64,000 nt of DNA from Cycas panzhihuaensis (Eukaryota > Cycadophyta). Below the pieces are notes generated by a model. The model searched no databases. It saw only the letters and a list, made by a program, of their open reading frames with translations, and had not been told where the DNA came from. The stretch spans positions 229,841,741 through 229,905,740 of the forward strand of contig CM041465.1 of the NCBI GenBank assembly GCA_023213395.1, given 5' to 3'. Below, in pieces: positions 9,871-22,095 of the stretch. Numbering within the stretch: position 1 is the first letter of the stretch; each line of letters begins with the position of its first letter. A program made the position numbers and the translations under genes.

Positions 9871-10990
9871 TGCAGCTTCCTATTCTTTGTGTCCCTTTGC
9901 CTCTTCAAATGAATGTGGTTCTGTGTTAGTGAATAGTGCTTGATCCCTTTGACTTCTTGTCCTATGTGTATACACATCTCCCTTGACTTCCTCAATGGTC
10001 TTAAGATACCATTTTGGTATCCTTTTTTCCTTCTTTTTTTCTTCTTCTTCAATGATTGTATCTATAGAAGGCAATCCTTCTTCTCCAGCAGTAGAAATTT
10101 CATGAGATCGCGATGCCCTCTCTGAATCATTTGTCTCTATGTCTTCTGAGGTGATTCCAAAGACTTCTTCAGCTAGAGGTTCTACTTGTAAAATTTTCTT
10201 GGGTGCTTCTTCAACTATCTATTGAACTAGGGTGTCCCTTATGAGATCAACTTCATTGAAAACAACATCCCTACTTATATAGACCTTATTTGTTTTAGGA
10301 TCTATACATTTGTAGGCTTTTGAATTTTTACTATAGCCTACCATTATGCATTCTTTGCTTTTAGAGTCTAGTTTTGCTCTCTTTTATTCTGGTATATGGA
10401 CAAAAGCTTGACATCCAAAGACTCTTAGATTACTTATATCAGGTTTGGTTCCATTCCAGGCTTCTTCTAGTGTAATTTATTCCAAGGCCTTTGTAGGACT
10501 TCTATTTATAAGATAACTAGTTGTGCAGACTACTTTAACCCAATAAATTCTTGAGATCTAGCTTTCTTTGATCATGCTACGAGCCATCTCCATGATCGTT
10601 CTGTTCATTCATTCGACAACTCTATTGGACTGTGGTGTGTATAGAGTTGTGAATTGTCAGCGTATTCCATGTATCTTGCAAAAATTCAAAACATCCTTTG
10701 AGATGTATTTGCCTCCACCATCTAATCTGACACATTTTATTTTGGCTCTAGATTCCAGTTCAACTTCAGCTTTAAATTCTTTAAATTTTTCAAAAACTTC
10801 GGATTTGCTCTAAAGAAAATAAATTCAAGTTTTTCTAGAAAAATCATCAATGAATGTCAAAAAATACCTTGCACCATTAATTGAGCAAGGTGTGAGGGCT
10901 CTACATAGATCAGTATGCATCAATTCTAGCTTGCTTTGAGCTTGCCATTCATTTAATTTAAAAGGAAAATGATGTTGTTTCCCGAGCATG
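9871..10990 (-). pseudogene. copia B integrase and linker
   Basis: The linker retains a Lys/Glu run, IPKWYLKTIEEVKGDVYTHR and RSQ. Upstream on the minus strand are YKCIDPKTNK, the KVFGCQAF-like block, and the core with a GG-Glu block near 10710 and FTFIDDFSRK near 10850. Frameshifts and stops are frequent. Confidence 0.8.
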
Positions 10991-11500
10991 CAACTTTTGC
11001 AAATAAGATGTTAAAATGAAATATTTAGAAGACCATTAACCATTTTAAATTTTTGCAACTGCATAAATATGTCTGATGAGATATGCCTATACTTCAAATG
11101 CCATAATTTATTATTATCAACATTGGCTGCAATACATGCCTTTACATTGACAGTCATAGGGTTAGAAAGTAACCTATATAGGTCATTACTTTCTATACCT
11201 TTTGCAATCACAACTCCACTCTTTTTCATGTTTAAATACGAAAATATCCATCTTCATCAAGCACAATCCTCAACTTTTTCTTTCTCAGTTGGGAAACAAA
11301 AAGGAGATTCTTTTTTAAGCCATGAACAAATAGCAATTTACAATTTTTTGTATACCTCCTTTTATTTTAATTGCTTTGATATTAAGAGGATATTTATCCC
11401 CTAACTCAACAAACTTGTTTGAGGTGTAAGGTTTTAGTAATTCAAACCAGTCCTCTCGTCCGGTCATGTGTCTTGATGCTCTGGAATCAGTGTACCACAC
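10991..11500 (-). pseudogene. copia B protease and GAG-pre-integrase
   Basis: MWYTDSRASRHMTGREDWFELLKPY gives the protease site as D-S-R-A where D-S-G-A is expected. GDKYPLNIKAI and the NDLYRLLSNPM and WHLKYRHIS blocks follow, then the zinc region up to about 10991. Confidence 0.83.
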
Positions 11501-12464
11501 CTCCTCATCTTCGAGACTTGCAGTGAGTGCAAAAATGAAGACAGTTTCTTCTTCATCTTTGTCATTTGTTCTCGGCTATAGTTTCTTGCAGGGCATTTTC
11601 CTTTTTGAATTTCAACTCTTTTCTGTGGACATTGATATGGATAATGCTCGGTTTATCTACAGTGGTAACAAACATTAAAGGCTCTACAACTACTGGAAAA
11701 GTGCCCTGGTTTTCTATAGTTAAAGCACACTCTGCCTTCTCTGGGGGGAGTGTTGTATCCTCATCCTCAGTTGTCTTGCCATCTCCTGCAAGATGAGCTT
11801 TTGGTATCTGGAGCCCTAGCATGACAGCGAAATTGCCCCCTTCCTCTGGGTCCTAAATGAAGTTTGGTGACAAAGGCATCCTCCATCTTCGTTGTATCTT
11901 CATATTGCTTGTTTCTTTGCTCTTGTCTCAACAACAATCTTGTCAATGTATTAATCTGATCATTATTAGTGATTGTGTTGATTGTAACATCAAATGATTT
12001 CGGGAGCTTGTTTGCTACCATTTCGACAATCTCTTATTCTTCTATTTTGCTCTTGCACTTAACAAATCATTTCTAATTGGAACAACTATATGAAGAAACT
12101 CTGAAATTGTTTCAGTTTCTTTCATGTGTAGCTTAAACAGATCTTCTTTCAAGGCCATGATCCGAGCCCTATTTTTCTGGCCATACATAATTTCAAACAT
12201 TTTTCAAACTTCTAAGGACGAGTTCAAATTTTCAACATAAACAACAAGTGGATCTAAAACGAAGAGTTTTAATGTGATTAATCCTGCATTATCTCTCTCT
12301 TCCCAACTAAGTAAGTCAATGTCATTAGGTTTTGTTTCTAAACTTGTGGCTATCTTCCATGCATTTTTGGCTCTTAGCAATGTTTCTACTTTGATCTTCC
12401 ATATATGACAATTGGAAGCAGTAAGCTTGTCCTAATCAGACAAAGCTAAGACAATGGAAGCCAT
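11501..12464 (-). pseudogene. gag: copia B gag
   Basis: Starts at ATG complement 12462-12464 (MASIVLALSDQDKL). KIKVETLLRAKNAWKIA and a VTINTITNNDQI block match D and L. The C-terminal end has an Arg/Gly tail and two CCHC knuckles in broken frames: in the first the second Cys is Tyr, and the second is cut by a stop. Confidence 0.83.
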
Positions 12465-13177
12465 TCTAAATGTTGAGATCAAGGTCTAAAACCAGAGATA
12501 GTGTTTAGTTGTACAAATGTACAGATTTCTATACGAAAATGAGGGTGTACAGACTGGTAAGAAATGTACTTCAAATTGAAGTACTTCACAAGAGGATTTC
12601 AGACCTATGATTATTTTTTGGAGATGGTTTTCTGTTAGAAGAAAACTGCCAGAAAACTTCAAATGGGCGGCTAGGTTTTTGAGGAAAAATCCTTTTAAGC
12701 CTTCAATAATATTCAACGAAATTGGAATTGATCTCTTTGTAATGCAAAATCAAACAGATTATGAGTGATTTTACTGAAAATCTAGAGAAATTTTTGAAGA
12801 AATCTGAGATTGGAGGTCCAAACCTACACAAATTGAAAAAGGGGTAAAACTCCCTCAAGATGACTTCTAATGACTTTGTGTCTGTTGATAGAATTGTTGT
12901 CTGTATTGAGATTTACCTTTTGGCCAAGTTTCATTGAATTCTGAGCACTTTGATTTTTCACATCTATACGGGTCTGTACTGGTCCATACAATTCCGTACA
13001 AGATTGAATTATGTAGCCTTCTTAATCCTCTGGAGAAATCTAATCTCGTTCTTCTCCTTCTTGATCTTCTAGAGAAATTTGATCTCGTTCTTTCCTTGTA
13101 TTACCTCTAGCCTCTGATTTCTATTTCAAAATGACTCACACAAACTACAAATTCTTCTTGTCAGATAAATAGGCTAA
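12465..13177 (-). other. 5' leader of copia B
   Basis: Carries GTAC clusters at 12511-12552 (next to the gag start) and 12966-13001 (toward the PBS), mirroring A. A GGCGGCTAGG segment near 12665 also recurs in L. Confidence 0.6.
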
Positions 13178-13192
13178 CCTACTCTAATACCA
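13178..13192 (-). other. primer-binding site of copia B
   Basis: Complement reads TGGTATTAGAGTAGG, one C-to-T change from the PBS of A. Confidence 0.8.
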
Positions 13193-13384
13193 TGTTGCAA
13201 ATCAGAGAGAAGTAGAAGAATTACTGATGATTTATTATGAGAGATCAACTCTATATATATACAATGACATATTGTAACTGTCATGTATGAGTGACACGTG
13301 GTAGACACTTGTCCTATTATACACAAAGAGGGTTTTACATGACCCTCACTTACACATTCCTAGATGAAACATTGTATTCTAACA
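13193..13384 (-). repeat. 5' LTR of copia B
   Basis: Matches 8155-8372 except for the short AT run. It ends TTCTAACA and is followed by the aaaga duplication. Confidence 0.88.
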
Positions 13385-13389
13385 AAAGA

Positions 13390-14057
13390 GGGATGAACAT
13401 GCTTTGGAATCCTAGAGCCTTAGTTGAGTTCCTGGTCAGAGGAATTCTGGAGCCATGGTTGGATTCTTGGAGTTGTTCAACGTCTCGAGGATGCTAGTTA
13501 TTACAGGGCTCGCCACTAGAGCTAAAAAATGCCAAATCAGGCGATGCTAAGAGTTTTAAAAGAGCCCGATTTAGGCACGATTTTATTGATTTTCTATCAG
13601 ATATTCCTCCTCTAGCTAATAATAGTTACACAATATTTTTCAGATATGTATCCAAACTATATAATTAACAAAGCAATTGACATTTTATTTAAAACGAATG
13701 TAATGCGCTAAAAGCAGTTACTCTTCTTCTACATTCACTTGTCTCTTTTAATCAAAAAAACTTATAATAGAATAATGCAATATATAAAGAACTATATTTT
13801 CTATTTTATCTGTAATTTATTGTTATGTCATATTATCAACTGTTGAATAAATCTTGTTGGGAGATAGGCATGCCACAATTATTTACTAACCATGTTTGTA
13901 CGTTTGTGAGGTAGAGGAACAGAAAAACTGCTAAGAACAATTGCAATCAAGGGGAAGAGAAATGTCACATGCCTAATTCCCCTTAAATAAAAAAAATAAA
14001 GATTTAATTAAAGTGAAGGAGTAAATCACCATTAATCAAGGATTAATTAATTTACTT
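13390..14057. other. unassigned AT-rich DNA
   Basis: Continues the DNA split by element B. No coding or repeat family recognised beyond the short open frame that resumes at 13390. Confidence 0.4.
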
Positions 14058-14460
14058 ATGAAAGGACACAATAAAGGAAAGGTCACATCTCTTAAGGACC
14101 AACCACACTATGTATATATTTGGAAGAGGAAGGAGAGAAATGATAAGAAGCTTTGGGAATCTTGTAGAGCAGGAGACTACAGAAGAGACTGGCCATTGTA
14201 TTATTCACCAAAGGAGCATCCAAATTTTGTAAGGTTGTGGGTGAGAGGGGAAAACCTAGTTCTAGTGTGGATAGCATCAAGGATGAGGAGGAAAATCCCT
14301 CATCTAGCATTGGTAGTGTTGTGGGCGAGGGGGAAAAACCCAGCCTAATATGGTGGTGCCAAGCATGTGGGGGAAAAACCCAGTTCAAGCACTAGTGTTG
14401 AGGGTGAGGTGGTTAAACCGTATTCGAGCATGGCTATTTAACATTGTCTTAGTTCTTCTC
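14058..14460 (+). repeat. TATA-like box followed by degenerate tandem repeats
   Basis: ATGTATATATTTGG at about 14109 is followed by four or five imperfect units of 45-60 bp in 14230-14430, each with a G-run, GAAAA and CCC (for example GGGGGAAAAACCCAG). The layout resembles an LTR transcription-start region. An open frame of 96 codons crosses it but shows no domain. Confidence 0.45.
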
Positions 14461-16889
14461 CTATTTTGAAACAAACTTGCATTGAAACTCTATAGATATG
14501 TATCATTTACTATATTTTGCAGATGAACTATATGTATAATAAAGAAAGACTATACTTTGATTATAAATCAAAGAAATTGTTTTCTTTCTGCATTCTATTT
14601 TCGCATTTGCATTTATAAATAAGTTCAACAATCAATACATGAATAATAAAAAATAGACTTCTTATCATTTCTCCAAAATTGTTGTCTATTACATTTAAAG
14701 AATTAAAATATATAAACGTACAATAGGGTAAAAAAATTGTTTGGTTTAAAAGAATGTCACACACATCTCTAATCCATTACACTTCCCACCTCACATATAT
14801 GCTCCTACATTACATTCTCTGAGAGAAGCATTTTCTTTAGTAGCTCGTTCAACAACATATCAAGATCAATTTCATGATGATCTTGATGCTTTTTCAATAT
14901 ATGATGATATATTTGATGTATATTATAAAAACTAAATTTGTAATTGAACCATCATGTCATTTTGGCATTTTATGAGTTGGTCTCTTTCGATTATATATTT
15001 TTTATTTTAAATTGCATAGATTGATTATGTACTTTCAATTTTAAAATGAAAATATTTGTTTCAATTATGTATTTTTAGCTTATAAATGTAAATAATTATT
15101 TCAATTTTCTATTTTCTCTTTCAATTAATTTTACATATGTGTGTGTGTGTAGAAAGTGGGGAAGTGTACAGACGTTTTCAAATTTTCAAGAATTTTTGAA
15201 ACTACCATTTCCATGTTTCTCTGTTTCCATTTCCATGTTTCAGACTACTTAGATTTATAGCAATCTTCTCATTTTCTTTGCTTGAAGGAGGCCATATTTG
15301 TTCATTCATGAGAGATTTTTTTTTTCAATATATATGCAACATTGTTTAATGTATCATTGTGTATGTGTTTAATGATTAATCTTAACATCTATTAATTTTT
15401 ATGCTTTTCTTCCTAAAATTGTCAAGCACAAACTTGCAAACCCTATTTTTGGAGATAGGAACCAAGTTCTTTGAATCTTTGAATCCACGAACCTTTGAAT
15501 CCAACCACCTCTATTGATAATCGATTGTGACTTTGCCTAAATCTAGTTCATGAGTTACTAATGGATGTATAGTTATGATATATTCAAGGTAGCATAATAG
15601 AAGTGAGGAATGCATCATGTCCTCCTCTGCCAAGAATGCTAGTCTATTTTTCAGCCATGAAAGTGGGGGGGTGGGGGGGAAGTTGTTGCAAGCAAAAAGA
15701 GAGTATACTTTTAAGGCCACAAATGAAATTCTAGAGCAAATTGTATGAAAGGATTATTCAATTGTTTTCATAGAAGGCTCTCTTTTAAAAAGTCATTAAA
15801 CATTGACCATGTAAATACTTTGTGATCTTAAAAATGGTTATCGAGCCAAGAACTTCTAAAATCTCATATCTCTAGAAAACTAAAATATTTCCTTCCCTCA
15901 AAAGTATGGTCATATCTCATTGCCATATAAAGTGCAAAATATAGAAGCACGAAAGTGAAATATTCTTTTTCCTTGTAAGCATTGGACAATCCATTCCATA
16001 ACTTCAAGCCTATAAGGAAACTTATGGAACCACTAACTCTAAGACAAGCAACTTTTATAGGTCAATTTAAATCTTCCACCTATCAATAAGAATTGAATCC
16101 AATATGAATAGATAAAGAAAGATAGCAATCAGAATTTGAGGGATTACCTTGAAATCTCCAGATGGAACAAACCCTAAGAGTATGCCCTTATTGATCGCCA
16201 TTGCTGTCACAACCCCACCCTAAATGCAAGAACAAATCAAAACCCTAGATTATTAAGCTGCAAAAAACTTAATATATCCACAAATAAAGCCACAAAAAAC
16301 TCCTCAATATTAAGATCAACATGATCACATGCATGAAAATAAAAATAATGGAAATTATTCCTAGTCATCTTGTCAACCTATGTGCCATTATCTTTGAGCC
16401 ATTATTGCATATTCCATTCAATGGTTTTGCATATTTATCTACTCATTATGTCTATAACAAGCATCACATTTATTGTGCTATTATGGACCAAGCTAACGAC
16501 ATTTATCCTCAACAGTTGTATGAGGATTATTTTGATACCTACCTAGGATATTTGAGTGGGGTCCAAAGGCCCCTATTTTGTGGATTGTAATTGAATAATT
16601 TTAATTCTTTTAAAGAATATTGGTAATCCAACAACCAACAAATACATTCAAAACCTACAACATAATGTGTAACAAAAGAGCAACAACATAATATTAGATG
16701 AACACTATAATATATATTCTCTCTCTTTCTAAACGTTAAACAATTCTAATCATTTGAGATGTTTGTCTTGTAAGTGCACTGCATATCAAACAAGAAAAAG
16801 CAATAGGAAATTAACATTTAATTCTTATTTGGCAACTTTTAAAAGAGCATGAACTTGTGTTCCTTTTTGAACTCAAGGTATAATCTTTT
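14461..16889. other. unassigned AT-rich DNA
   Basis: No domain recognised. It holds a G-run (15665-15680), a short TG run near 15137, and an isolated 89-codon frame at 16321-16590 with no family match that I can see. Confidence 0.4.
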
Positions 16890-17065
16890 GTATTCTAAAG
16901 TTTTCTAAGATAAAGTTGAGGGTTATGTGTTCAACCCCTCTTTAATGTATTATTGACACTTGGCTAACATGCACTGGCCTCTTTATGTATACATGATGTA
17001 TTTATATGAGAGTTTCTCTCTCCTCATTAATGCATTGAAGCATTGTCTTCAGATTCATTGAGTAC
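16890..17065 (+). repeat. copia LTR remnant
   Basis: Resembles the outer copia LTR at 6840-7050: AAGATAAAGTTGAGGGT, TCAACCCCTCTTTAATGTA, GACACTTGGCTAACA, a TATA-like ATGTATTTATA, and CTCCTCATTAAT. Ends not defined. Confidence 0.4.
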
Positions 17066-17879
17066 TCTAATAGGGCCAAGGGCTACTGTGGTGAGTTTGT
17101 ATCATTCAAGGAGGAGAGAGTTGGAGTTGGTCTGCATTGCTCGAGCATTCAAGTACAAACTCACAATGGCAACTAGGGGTTTTAAAGCCTCTATTTCACA
17201 AGGATGGTTCCGTTTTTATACATCAAATATGTAAGATGCTATGTACAATGACTAATTATAACTCGATATAAGATTCTAATTACAATGAACATAATTGTCT
17301 ATGATTTTGCAACTAACAAAAAGTGGTGTGTAATGTGAGAGCTTGAAGGAAAATAAATGAAAGAGGAAAGAAAAGACTTTCAAGTAAACTCAAACTACAA
17401 TTACAGTATTTGTTGGATTGTATGCATGATCTCACATGCTTTCAACTGAGAACAAATCAATAAAAGGTATGTACAAAATCATAGAATATTAGAAAATTTT
17501 TCATTCATCAAATAAAAACTGAATGAAATGAGATGTCCAATAATGTACAAGAAACATTCCAATAAAAGTGTAAGCAGATTACACTAGCTCACAAAGTTTA
17601 TATGTATTGCTTCTAGTGAAAAGTATATCACAAGGCCTACACACTCAAAGCCTTTGAACTCAATACCCTATAATTGTTTGGGTCAAATTTGGTTCATACA
17701 TACCTAAAATAGTGGAAAATATGCTAATGTGCAATGCAAGGAATGCTCCAACACATGCTAAGGCAATGAACTATGCTAGAAAAAGAGCTTTCAGGGAATG
17801 CACCAAATGCATGTGACAAAGGGACAAACACAGTCCAAGATGATGATGTCAGCCTTGTAGATACAAACATTGTAATAAA
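17066..17879. other. unassigned DNA upstream of gypsy C
   Basis: No domain seen. The unseen 5' end of the C LTR probably lies in the right part of it. Confidence 0.35.
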
Positions 17880-18307
17880 ATGTAATGATTAATTATGGGT
17901 CATTATGAAAAGGTGTTGTGTTATGTAAAAAAATGGTTGTGACCATGAGACACAACTATTCCTGTGAAAAGGCATGTATTTTTGTATTTGTGAAGCATTC
18001 TCTCACCATGTTAGGTGTGAAAGCCAAGTATTGTGATCTATGGATGTATGACACTCTCATATGGTGATATTGTTTAATAATATTAGAGTTATGTGGAAAT
18101 ATTGTCATACATGTGAATATGTTACTTTCATATTGTGATGATGATGATATGTTGTCATGATGATGCTTTGATGTTTCTATGAGTTGGGATGAATGTATAT
18201 GGATAGAATTGTGACTATGCAGCCAATATGTTGAGAATAACCCTGTAGAGATTATCCAAAAATGGCCCTTGACAAAAGTGCTTCATGGTATCAGGAAGCA
18301 GTTAAAA
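17880..18307 (+). repeat. 5' LTR of gypsy C, 3' part
   Basis: Collinear with the E LTR: TAATGATTAA, GGTTGTGACC, GTGAAAGCCAAG (E has GTGAGAGCCGAG), TTAATAATAT, GTTATGTGGAAAT, and the end AGTTAAAA where E has AGTCAACA. The 5' limit was not found. Confidence 0.65.
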
Positions 18308-18321
18308 TTGGTTTCATTGCC
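18308..18321 (+). other. primer-binding site of gypsy C
   Basis: TTGGTTTCATTGCC lies at the same place as TTGGTTCCGTTGCC in E and F. The tRNA partner was not identified. Confidence 0.6.
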
Positions 18322-18451
18322 TAATTCTATTTGTGGAGGGAGTGAGTTAGAGTTTTGCCTTTCAAAACATATGCCCAAAGGCCAAGGAACCTTGGCTGTC
18401 ATTGTAATGGTAGACTGTAACTAAGCCTTCGACAGCCATAAGGCCTCTCAA

Positions 18452-20235
18452 TGTAGCCTTTGAAGGTGGTCAAGCCACCTAAACAACCTTCACCTACGGG
18501 ACTTTCTAAATCTAGTAGCAAAGGGCAATAAGATGGGCAAATGAGAAAAAAATACAATGGGCAAGAAGGATGACTTCCATAAAAAATGAAAAGATTAAGG
18601 GTTGGGCTATTCACAGGTCTAAAGCAAGGGGAGCACAAACACCCCTTGGACTAGAAAATGAAGGAATTAGAGGACCAATGGTATTAACACTAGTCCTAAT
18701 TGGATTTGACACACTTAGCCTGAAGGTTACAACCTTAGTCTCATAATTATTAACGACATAATAGAAAACCATAGAAAAAGACAGAAACTTCAGATGAGGA
18801 AGTGGAAACCCTAAAAGAAGAGAAAACATCAAAGAAAAAGGATGACACTTGAAAGGGAAAAGATGAAACCCTAGTCAAGGAAGAAGAATTAAGTGTGGAT
18901 GGTAGTTCGAAGAGCATTAGTGACAACAAGGAGACGGCAAAAGAAGGTCCCTTGCCTTATTGGGAGAACCATTTTATGAGGAAATTGTTTGAGGATACAC
19001 CAACCGATCAATCAACTGAGTCATTTGTGATTGCAACACCATTGGAAGTACAAGTACCATGGTTTGAGAAACCTATCCACTTAAGATCACCCTTTAGAAA
19101 TCCACTATTTGGAAGGGAAAGCCTTGGAGGAGGAAGTTTTCCTAGGACATAGACAAGATCTAGTATAACATTGGAGGAAGTAATGCCACCACCAATGGAG
19201 GTAGAACCACCCATCACCTATGGCAACCATTCCACTAAAAAAGGGAGCTACACCACCTACACCCCCCTAATGGTGGAAGTAATTCCACCCACAATGCCAA
19301 AGAAGCAAGCTACACCACCTGTTTCTCCTGAGATGGCAAATCCTAAGAAGCATGATTTTGGAAAACTAATCTTTGATGATATAATGAATGCAAGAGTGCA
19401 TGTGTATCTATTCCAATACTTGGTGAATGTAAAGAAAATAACTGATAAAGATGAGATTAAAGCAAGATTTGTGTGTTCATTACACGGTGTACCATTAGCA
19501 TGGTACAAGCAATTGGACCTATCAACTAAGATATGGGTAGACATTAAAAAAGAGTTGGAAAAAAGATTCCAAAATTTTTGAAGTAATGAAGCTATGGACA
19601 TTGCACTAAGAGAGATTTGATAAAGACCTGGTAAATCAATGTTGACTTATGCAAGACGAATGAGTATAATAGCCGCCACTATGACAAATGGAGAAAAAAT
19701 AGCATATTACCTCATTAAAAATTACTTTGTCAAAGGATTTAATGAGAAATTGAGGCCATCCATACAAATGCATCCCTTAAAAAACTTTTAAAATGCCTAA
19801 GATTTGGCCCTCAAGTTTAAGAAGCAAATGGGCATTGAATTGGGTTGGCAAGGCCAACTCCTCTTAAGACTATATGACGATATTCATGAATTGAAATGTC
19901 AAAATTACAAGAAACCCTATTTCGAAGTAAAAAAAGTCAGACAAAGCCTCAAAAATAGAATCCCTTCAACAAGAATTTGTGAGGATGAAAATAGAGGTGC
20001 AAAAACCTAGAGAAGATGAAAGAGGAAAGAGGGAAGAAACAGAAGGGAAAGGAGTCTCATTTATAGTGGTGTCATATATATGATGAATATTCCCACTCTA
20101 CAAAAGAACATGACTTTAACCCTAAAATACTATTGCGAGGAAACAAGATAAGTGGTGCCACATATGTGATGTGGACATCCATACAGTTAAAGAATGTTAC
20201 TTTAATCCTTGTGGAAAGAACCATCAGAGTGGAGG
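18452..20235 (+). pseudogene. gag: gypsy C gag, 5' part
   Basis: ATG at 18452 is followed directly by TAG, where E and F have MPPKRPS. Downstream, YWENHFMRKLFED, PIHLRSPFRNPLFG, VYLFQYLVNVKKI and ARFVCSLHGVPLAWYKQL match the retrotransposon gag domain of E and F. The first CCHC knuckle (CHICDVDIHTVKEC) is intact near 20160, and the region is then cut at 20235 by copia D. Confidence 0.83.
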
Positions 20236-20425
20236 TGTTAGAATTTATACACAGATTATAGAATAATCAGTGCTTTATTATGAGAGAGGTTCTCTATATA
20301 TACATTTGAGAAATTGTAACCACCATGTGTCTAACTAACACATGGAAGACACTTGTTTATGTTACATAAAGAGGGGTTTCTACATGACCCTTAACTAATC
20401 CTAGATAAAACATTACATTCTGACA
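20236..20425 (-). repeat. 3' LTR of copia D
   Basis: TGTTAGAATTTATAC to TTCTGACA, matching 30693-30880. The polypurine tract complement CCCTTTCTTA follows. Confidence 0.88.
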
Positions 20426-21068
20426 CCCTTTCTTAATGTTCTATCTATTAAATCCTATTTATCTCTAAGGACTTGAAATTTGTCCTTGCTGAGTGGTTTT
20501 GTCAATATGTTTGCAACTTGCTCATTTGTTGGGCAGTATGTCAGGTCAATTTCTTTATTCTACACTTTTTCTCAAATGAAGTGGTTACGCACTTCAATGT
20601 GCTTTGTTTGAGCATGAAGAACTGAATTGTTGGTTAGTTTGATGGCACTCTGATTATCTCAAAATAGAGTCGTCAATCCTTCTTGTTGTTGATCTAGATT
20701 TGACAGAAGTTGTCTCAACCAGAATGCTTCACATGAGGCACTAATTGCTGCCTTATAATTTGCTTCAGTGGATGAGAGTGCAATTGTAGATTGTTGCTTA
20801 CTACTCCAGGAGATAGTTGCTGATCCAAGGAAGAAGCAATAACCACTTGTTGATCTTCTCTTCTCTTTGTCTCCTACCTAGTTTGAATCACAGTATCCAA
20901 TTTGTTTGTTTGACATCATTCTTGGATGTGTGAGTTTTAGATCAATGGTTCCTTTCAGGTATCTGAGTATCCTTTTAGCAACTTGCCAGTGTCTCATCTT
21001 CAGTTCTTGCATATATCTAGAGACTAGACTTACTAAATATGAGATATCAGGTCTAGTTGCAGTGAGAT
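20426..21068 (-). pseudogene. copia D RNase H
   Basis: Minus strand: [50 protein letters not shown] and NQQFFMLKQSTLKC-type residues in broken frames. It is cut at 21068 by E within the segment encoding the ATRPDISY block. Confidence 0.82.
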
Positions 21069-21961
21069 TGTTGGGACATATTTTGACACATAGGCCTTGA
21101 GGAAGACGGAATACAGGTTGTATTGACCAAAGGAATGCAAGTGAAATCCGTGACGGAGTACGCACAGGCTAAACAGTTGAAGAAATCAGCATTCGGCACG
21201 TATGACAAAAAGGGTGAACGGCAGTGCGTATCACGTAACGCATCAGAGCGGAATGTAATCGAGCCGAAACGATACGTATGACAAGACGGACCGGTGGAGG
21301 CCCGGAAGGCGCCGTGACGTCACGGACCTAAAGAGACATTAGTTAAGTGTATAACTAATGATTAAAGTGAAAGGGTACCTTGGTAACAAAAAGGTATGGT
21401 TATGACTTTGGGTCATGACCTTTCATCCAAAAGGCATCAAAGGGACATATTTAATGGTGCTTTGAGGACCATTCCAATGTGAGAGCCGAGTGATTCAATC
21501 ATATTGTATACTCTCAAGGGTGAGAGCCGAGTTATTCATTCCTATGTCATGTGCTCGAGGGTGAGAGCCGAGATCAAGGGTACGCAAAAGTGCGGATGAC
21601 AAGACGTATGATGTACCGAGTGGAGCATGAGTGCATGATAAGTACCATCTGGTACGCATATGTAATGTAGAGGATCAGATGTCGTTGGAATGCTCCTAAC
21701 GCATTCCATTCGTAAATAAACCGTTGAATTAATAAAAGAAGAGTTATGTGGAAATTGGTGCATTCTTGATGTGTGTTGATGATGTGTCAAGTATGTATTG
21801 AATTACATCATTGCGTGTACCATTCTGTGAATTATATATGGAATTATATGTGGAATATATGTGTATAACCATGTTGACAGTGTCCTAAAACTAGACTATA
21901 GCGCTGTGTAACCTTGACAAGTGCACTGATTCCACAAGGGAGTGGAATCTCCAAGTCAACA
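21069..21961 (+). repeat. 5' LTR of gypsy E
   Basis: TGTTGGGACA to AGTCAACA, 893 bp. It has three GTGAGAGCCGAG-type units between 21480 and 21575 and a cluster of GTACGC/CGTATGA words before and after them. The 3' LTR has only two such units. Confidence 0.92.
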
Positions 21962-21975
21962 TTGGTTCCGTTGCC
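21962..21975 (+). other. primer-binding site of gypsy E
   Basis: TTGGTTCCGTTGCC, identical in F (38871-38884). Position directly after the LTR supports the role; the tRNA was not identified. Confidence 0.7.
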
Positions 21976-22095
21976 TACGTCCATTGAGGAGGGACAGGGC
22001 CTAGGGGTTTCAAAGAGAATGTGTAAAGGGCAGAGGACCCTGGCTGCCATCGTGATGGCGGGTCAGAATTAAGCCACAGCCTGTGGGACCTTCCA

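Larger units (their letters stand above)
8155..13384 (-). mobile_element. copia LTR retrotransposon B, full length but dead
   Basis: Read on the minus strand it has LTR, PBS, leader, gag, protease, integrase, RT, RNase H, polypurine tract and LTR. Perfect aaaga duplications flank it (8150-8154 and 13385-13389). It is the same broad copia group as A and D. Every domain carries stops or frameshifts, so it decayed more than A. Confidence 0.92.

Noticed and set aside
14058-14348. 96-codon frame as a protein-coding gene
   Set aside because: Most of it is created by the degenerate tandem repeats; both strands are open here for the same reason.
16321-16590. 89-codon plus-strand frame in unassigned DNA as a gene
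   Set aside because: No recognisable family, no nearby conserved gene parts, AT-rich background in which such frames occur by chance.
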